Made by a program: the position numbers and the translations under genes
Source: Actinomycetospora chiangmaiensis DSM 45062
GTDB lineage: Bacteria > Actinomycetota > Actinomycetes > Mycobacteriales > Pseudonocardiaceae
Assembly (NCBI RefSeq): GCF_000379625.1
Contig: NZ_KB903246.1
Location: 124,001 to 188,000 of the forward strand
Length of the DNA: 64,000 nucleotides
Direction of reading: 5' to 3'
Notes under the pieces: generated by a model
Seen by the model: only the letters and a program-made list of their open reading frames with translations
Databases searched by the model: none
Told to the model about the DNA's origin: nothing
In this document: positions 60,580 to 64,000 of the stretch, in pieces
Position numbering within the stretch: position 1 is the stretch's first letter
Layout of the letters: each line of letters starts with the position of its first letter

Positions 60580-60583
60580 ATGA
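60554..60583 (+). CDS. Putative 9-codon leader ORF coupled to the next gene
   Basis: AGGAGGAAA (60539-60547) stands 9 bases before GTG 60554, which encodes MHNEGFLPT and stops with TGA 60581-60583. The stop overlaps the ATG of the next gene (60580-60582) as ATGA, and that gene has no ribosome site of its own. A second short frame from ATG 60561 (MRVSCRHEHC) is also open but has worse spacing. Whether it is a sensing leader peptide or just a loader for ribosomes is unknown. Confidence 0.45.
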   Translation: MHNEGFLPT

Positions 60584-61347
60584 GCACTGCTGACAAGGCC
60601 ACGGACCTGCAGGCGCTGCACGCCGCGCCCGAACTGCTGCGCGTCGTGAACGTCTGGGACGCCATCACCGCCAAGGTCGTGTCCGAGATCCCCGGCACGA
60701 AGGCCCTCGCCACCGCCAGCCACGGCATCGCCGCGTCGCGTGGCTACGAGGACGGCGAGAACATCCCGCGCGACGAGATGATCGCCGAGGTCGGCCTGAT
60801 CGCCCGCCAGACCTCGCTCCCGGTCTCGGCCGACCTCGAGGCCGGCTACGGCGACCCGGGCGGCACGGTGGCCCGCGCGATCGGCGTCGGGATCGTCGGG
60901 GCGAACCTCGAGGACCAGATGAAGCCGCTGGCCGACGCCGTCAAGGCCGTCGAGGCCGCCGTCGCCGCGGCGCAGCAGGAGGGTGTGGACTTCGTCCTCA
61001 ACGCCCGCACCGACGCGTTCCTCAAGGTGAGCGACCCGTCCGAGGCCCTCAAGGAGGCCATCGAGCGTGGCCGCGCCTACCTCGACGCCGGCGCGTCGAA
61101 CTTCTTCGTGCCCGGCAAGCTCGACGAGTCGCAGTGGACCGAGCTGGTCTCGGCGCTGGGCGAGCGCAAGGTCAACATGATCGGCATCCCCGGGTCGATC
61201 TCGCAGGAGGCCGCGCAGCGCATCGGGCTCGCCCGCATCTCCTTCGGCCCCTGGTCGCAGAACACCGCGTTGACCGCCCTCGCGGAGCTCGCGGAGCGCG
61301 CCTACGAGCACGGCGGGCTCGCACAGAACGTCCGCAAGCTCAACTGA
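60580..61347 (+). CDS. Isocitrate lyase/PEP mutase-family enzyme
   Basis: 255 residues from ATG 60580. TIM barrel of the ICL/PEPM superfamily: LRVVNVWDAITAKVVSEIPG, TASHGIAASRGYEDG, SLPVSADLEAGYGDPGGTVA (metal-binding DLEAGYG), GIVGANLEDQ and VLNARTDAFL. The EDKxxxxxNS loop of true phosphoenolpyruvate mutase is not present (LEDQMKPLADA), so it is more likely a C-C or C-P lyase of small acids, for example a methylisocitrate- or oxaloacetate-type enzyme. It follows a leader ORF and ends before a palindromic repeat. Confidence 0.82.
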   Translation: MSTADKATDLQALHAAPELLRVVNVWDAITAKVVSEIPGTKALATASHGIAASRGYEDGENIPRDEMIAEVGLIARQTSLPVSADLEAGYGDPGGTVARAIGVGIVGANLEDQMKPLADAVKAVEAAVAAAQQEGVDFVLNARTDAFLKVSDPSEALKEAIERGRAYLDAGASNFFVPGKLDESQWTELVSALGERKVNMIGIPGSISQEAAQRIGLARISFGPWSQNTALTALAELAERAYEHGGLAQNVRKLN

Positions 61348-61352
61348 GCGGC

Positions 61353-61422
61353 AGGTGCGCTGCGCGCCTGTGAGTACTTCTCCGTGTCCCGACACGGATT
61401 TCTGCTCACAGGCGCAGCACCT
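61353..61422. repeat. Palindromic element, copy B
   Basis: 70-base near-complete inverted repeat: AGGTGCGCTGCGC at the left answers GCGCAGCACCT at the right, with inner arms CCGTGTC and GACACGG. It is closely similar to 62637-62702 and shares end sequences with 21926-21965. It lies between genes, so it probably also terminates transcription. Confidence 0.85.
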
Positions 61423-61446
61423 GGCACCTCCCACGGTGTGAGGACC

Positions 61447-61452
61447 TAGCGT
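61447..61452 (+). promoter_or_regulatory. -10 element of the leaderless MerR-methyltransferase gene
   Basis: TAGCGT ends 7 bases before GTG 61460. Confidence 0.5.
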
Positions 61453-61459
61453 CCGTCGG

Positions 61460-62653
61460 GTGGACGAACGGACGTGGACGGTCGGCGAACTCGCGGCGGC
61501 GTCGGGCCTCTCGGTGCGGGTGCTGCGGCATTGGGACGAGGTCGGCATCGTGCGTCCCGACCGGACGACGAGCGGGCACCGCCGCTACGGCGGCCCCGAC
61601 GTCACCCGGCTCTACCGGGCCCTCGCGCTGCGGCGCACCGGGCTGGGTCTCGAGGCCATCGGCACGGCGCTGGACGAGCGGACGCCCGACGCGACGGCCG
61701 TACTGCAGGACCACCTCGAGCGGCTCGAGACCGAGATCGAGCGGTCGGTCCGCCTGCGTGACCGGCTCCGGGCCGCGCTCGACGGCGAGGGCTCGGTCAT
61801 GTCGGTGATCTCGGCGATGACGATGGTGGACGGGTACGTCCACGGTTACCGCGCCGAGGAGGGCGCGCGTCTCGCCGACCAGGCCGACGCCCTCGAGGAC
61901 CTCCTCCACCACGACACTGCCTTCCCCGCGGGGAGCCACATCCTGGAGGTCGGGTGCGGCGTCGGCGCCCAGACCGCGGTCATCGCCCGCCGCAGCCCGG
62001 GCGCCCGCATCACCGCGATCGACGTCTCGGCCGAATCGCTCGCCCGCGCCCGACGACGGGTCCGGTCGGCCGGTTTCGCCGCCGGGGTCACCTTCCGCCG
62101 GCTCGACGTCCACGACCTTCCCGACGCCGGGCTCGGGCCGATCGACCACGTCGTCGTCTGCTTCGTGCTCGAGCACCTGTCGGACCCGCTCGCGGTGCTG
62201 CGGACCGTGCGCGACGCGCTCCGTCCGGGCGGGACGATCACCGTGATCGAGGGCGACCACGCCAGCACCGAATTCACCCCGGACAGCGCGGCCGCGCGGG
62301 CCGCGGTCGACTGCCAGGTCGTGCTGCAACGCCAGGCCGGCGGGGACCCGATGATCGGTGGCCGGCTCGGTGCGCTGCTTGCCGAGGCGGGCTTCGCCGA
62401 CGTCCTCACCTCACCGCGCGAGGTCCGGGTCGACGACGCCGGACCCGCCGAGGCGTTCGTCCTGCGCACCTTCACCGCGATGATCGCCGGAGTCCGGGAA
62501 CCCGCCGTTGCAGCCGGGCTCGCCACCCCCGAGGCGTTCGACGCCGGGATCGCCGACCTCCGCCGCACCGCCGAGCCCGGCGGCACCTTCCGCTACACCT
62601 TCACGCGCGCCGCGGGCTCCGCGCCGCGGACCTGCCAGGTGCTGCGCCGGTGA
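61460..62653 (+). CDS. MerR-type regulator fused to a SAM-dependent methyltransferase
   Basis: 397 residues from GTG 61460. Residues 1-110 are a MerR domain: WTVGELAAASGLSVRVLRHW, GIVRPDRTTSGHRRYGGPDV and a coiled coil that ends HLERLETEIERSVRLRDRLR. Residues about 150-390 are a class I methyltransferase: HILEVGCGVGAQTAVIARRS (SAM loop), ITAIDVSAESLARAR, LDVHDLP, VVVCFVLEHLSDPLAVLRTV. A transcription factor carrying its own methylase suggests autoregulation by SAM or by the methylated substrate. The last residues (CQVLRR) are encoded by palindromic element C; element B lies just upstream. Confidence 0.87.
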   Translation: MDERTWTVGELAAASGLSVRVLRHWDEVGIVRPDRTTSGHRRYGGPDVTRLYRALALRRTGLGLEAIGTALDERTPDATAVLQDHLERLETEIERSVRLRDRLRAALDGEGSVMSVISAMTMVDGYVHGYRAEEGARLADQADALEDLLHHDTAFPAGSHILEVGCGVGAQTAVIARRSPGARITAIDVSAESLARARRRVRSAGFAAGVTFRRLDVHDLPDAGLGPIDHVVVCFVLEHLSDPLAVLRTVRDALRPGGTITVIEGDHASTEFTPDSAAARAAVDCQVVLQRQAGGDPMIGGRLGALLAEAGFADVLTSPREVRVDDAGPAEAFVLRTFTAMIAGVREPAVAAGLATPEAFDAGIADLRRTAEPGGTFRYTFTRAAGSAPRTCQVLRR

Positions 62654-62702
62654 GTACTTCTCCGTGTCCTGACACGGATGTGTGCTCACAGGAGCAGCAC
62701 CT
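62637..62702. repeat. Palindromic element, copy C, overlapping the MerR-methyltransferase stop
   Basis: 66 bases; arms AGGTGCTGC and GCAGCACCT outside, CCGTGTC and GACACGG inside. It shares TGAGTACTTCTCCGTGTC with copy B. The gene stop (62651-62653) lies in its left arm. Confidence 0.85.
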
Positions 62703-62725
62703 CGCTCCGGCCTTCGGGACCACGG

Positions 62726-63445
62726 TCACGAGCGGGCGCGCACGGTCATGAGGGTGATCGTGGTGACGTCGGGCCGGTGCCGGTCGTCGGACCACTCGAG
62801 CGGCGTCCCCCGGGAGTCGGTGGTCACGCGACGCTCGCGCAGCAGCGGCGCGCCCGGGGCGACCTCGAGGAGCCGGGCGTCCGTCGCGTCGGCGGGCACG
62901 GCGTCGAGCGTGTGGCGGGCGGCGTGGAGATCGACGCCGCCCGCCATCAGGACGGCGTAGATCGACCCGGCGTCGAGGTCCGCGTCGAGCAGCAGGTCGC
63001 CGACGGGCGCGACGAAGGTCGTCCGCTCCACCATCGCGGGGCGGTCGTCGAGCAGGCGCAGGCGCAGCAGCACGACGGCGGGTTCGCCGGGCTCGAGTCC
63101 GAGCGCGGCCGCGGCCGGCGGGTCCGGGACCCGCCGGCCGATGTGGCAGGTGCGCTGCCCCGGCCGGTGCCCGGTCAGCTCCGCGCGGCGGGTGAACGAC
63201 TGGAACGACTCGAACGGCTGCCCCGGCACGTCGGTGAGCACCACCGCGCGTCGGCCCTGTCCCCCGCCGATCAGGCCCTCGTCGCGCAGGGCCGCGAGCG
63301 CCTGGCGGACCGGGCCGCGGGAGGCGCCGAACTCGCGACACAGCGCGGCCTCCGACGGCACGGGCGTCCCGACGGCGAGCTCCCCGCGGCCGATGCGCGC
63401 GCGCAGGCTCGCGGCGACGGTGCGGTGCAACGCTTCGGCGGCCAC
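62726..63445 (-). CDS. GntR/HutC-family regulator with UTRA domain
   Basis: 239 residues from GTG 63445. N-terminal winged helix: LHRTVAASLRARIGRGELAV, then PSEAALCREFGASRGPVRQA and LAALRDEGLIGGGQGRRAVV. The C-terminal UTRA effector domain spans residues 85-235 (EPAVVLLRLRLLDDRPAMVE, then RTTFVAPVGDLLLDADLDA). It faces the FAD oxidoreductase gene across a perfect inverted repeat at 63463-63478, which is probably its operator. HutC members sense sugars, amino acids or phosphonates. Confidence 0.87.
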   Translation of the reverse strand: MAAEALHRTVAASLRARIGRGELAVGTPVPSEAALCREFGASRGPVRQALAALRDEGLIGGGQGRRAVVLTDVPGQPFESFQSFTRRAELTGHRPGQRTCHIGRRVPDPPAAAALGLEPGEPAVVLLRLRLLDDRPAMVERTTFVAPVGDLLLDADLDAGSIYAVLMAGGVDLHAARHTLDAVPADATDARLLEVAPGAPLLRERRVTTDSRGTPLEWSDDRHRPDVTTITLMTVRARS

Positions 63446-63462
63446 AGGTGAACACTACCCCA

Positions 63463-63478
63463 ACTTGTATTGACAAGT
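63463..63478. promoter_or_regulatory. Putative GntR operator
   Basis: ACTTGTATTGACAAGT, 6-bp perfect arms around 4 bases, in the 61-base divergent gap between the GntR gene and the FAD oxidoreductase gene. Confidence 0.65.
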
Positions 63479-63506
63479 GCGGTGCCCAGGACGAGCGTGG
63501 CTGCCC

Positions 63507-64000
63507 GTGAGCGACCTGATCGTGGTGGGCGGCGGCATCGTCGGCCTGGCCCACGCCCTGGAGGCGACCGAGCGCGGCCTGTCCGTGACCGTCGTCGAAC
63601 GCGACGACCACCCGGTCGGCGCGTCCGTCCGCAACTTCGGCCACGGCTGCTTCACGGCCCAGGCCGGCGAGGCGCTCGAGTTCGCCCGGCGGGCCCGCGG
63701 GACGTGGCTGCGCGCCGGCAAGGCCGCGGGCTTCGACGTCGCCGAGTGCGGCACCGTCGTGGTGGCGCGGGCCGAGGAGGAGCTCGCAGCGCTGGAGGAA
63801 CTCGCGGGCCTGCGCGACGACGAGGTCCGCCTGTTGAGCGCGGCCGAGGTCGCCGACCGGCTCCCGGTCCACCCCGAGGGCCTGCTCGGCGGGGCGTTCC
63901 TGCCCCGGGACGTGCGGGTCGAGCAGCGGGTCGCCGCGCCGCGCCTGCTCGACCACCTCGAGCAGCAGCCGGGGGTGACGGTCCTGCGCGGCACGCCCGT
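63507..64000 (+). CDS. FAD-dependent oxidoreductase (TIGR03364/HpnW-like), 3' end missing
   Basis: Starts at GTG 63507 and is open to the window end (164 residues). DAO-type FAD fold: DLIVVGGGIVGLAHALEATE (dinucleotide loop), VTVVERDDHPVGASVRNFGH, and GCFTAQAGEALEFARRA. The RNFGH segment is characteristic of FAD oxidases found next to phosphonate-degradation genes (TIGR03364, from memory); such genes often carry a HutC-type regulator, as here. Substrate probably an amine or amino-phosphonate; the continuation outside the window should decide. Confidence 0.8.
   Translation, partial: MSDLIVVGGGIVGLAHALEATERGLSVTVVERDDHPVGASVRNFGHGCFTAQAGEALEFARRARGTWLRAGKAAGFDVAECGTVVVARAEEELAALEELAGLRDDEVRLLSAAEVADRLPVHPEGLLGGAFLPRDVRVEQRVAAPRLLDHLEQQPGVTVLRGTP

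Noticed and set aside
60580-61347. Genuine phosphoenolpyruvate mutase for phosphonate synthesis
   Set aside because: The EDKxxxxxNS catalytic loop is missing (LEDQMKPLADA is present) and no phosphonopyruvate decarboxylase is nearby.
61353-62702. Insertion sequence with terminal repeats around the MerR-methyltransferase gene
   Set aside because: The repeats are direct copies of a palindrome and no transposase or target duplication is visible; kept only as a possible non-autonomous cassette.
1-64000. tRNA, rRNA or integrative element
   Set aside because: No cloverleaf, rRNA segment, integrase, transposase or att-like direct repeat was recognised on either strand by reading; a tRNAscan/Infernal run would settle small RNAs.

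Overview
The window is about 64 kb of very GC-rich, densely coding DNA with GTG starts, 4-base start/stop overlaps and many leaderless genes. Mycothiol genes (mshB and a mycothiol-dependent isomerase-type enzyme), glucosyl-3-phosphoglycerate synthase, LpqW, a TatB/HtrA/RseA/SigE block and a hopanoid operon together point to an actinobacterium, most likely of the Pseudonocardiaceae (Pseudonocardia or Actinomycetospora type). The family assignment is inference. No rRNA, tRNA, CRISPR, prophage or transposase gene was seen.

Layout. 1-5 kb: end of an MFS permease, a SRPBCC protein, a stress-type membrane protein, and an acyl-CoA dehydrogenase/CoA-ester lyase pair. 4.9-8 kb: a soluble MgtE-like PRC/CBS protein, a DUF1003 protein and the Mrp ATPase. 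8-10.6 kb: divergent acetyltransferase/XRE-cupin and LigB-type dioxygenase/MarR pairs. 10.6-15.4 kb: tatB-htrA-rseA-sigE facing an O-methyltransferase, as in mycobacteria. 15.5-24 kb: pepA, DUF3117, tag, DivIVA-like, gpgS, two LOG-family genes, a WrbA flavoprotein, and the divergent lysine genes dapE/dapD. 24-34 kb: a PucR-type regulator divergent from a seven-gene hopanoid operon (hpnC, hpnD, hpnE, polyprenyl synthase, shc, an HpnG-like/IspH fusion, hpnH). 34-39.8 kb: an unusual lipid locus with two head-to-head MGDG-synthase-like glycosyltransferases, one fused to a WS/DGAT-type acyltransferase, followed by a DMT permease and an SDR. 39.8-47.8 kb: dapC, ferredoxin, mshB and neighbours, and a divergent MFS/aminoglycoside-kinase pair. 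47.9-56 kb: a peptide ABC transporter and lpqW. 56-60 kb: small housekeeping genes. 60.5-64 kb: a PEP-mutase/isocitrate-lyase family enzyme behind a 9-codon leader ORF, a MerR-methyltransferase fusion bracketed by two palindromic repeats, and a GntR regulator with its operator facing an FAD oxidoreductase cut by the window end.

The most unusual signals are: (i) the glycosyltransferase/acyltransferase locus beside hopanoid synthesis; (ii) the HpnG-like/IspH fusion whose linker is made of a palindromic element found elsewhere as an intergenic hairpin; (iii) a family of palindromic elements that also enters coding sequence; (iv) a strongly over-represented 13-mer, CCCGYCGTCGGGA; (v) about sixteen starts 6-8 bases behind a -10-like hexamer, several in divergent pairs that share one overlapping -10.
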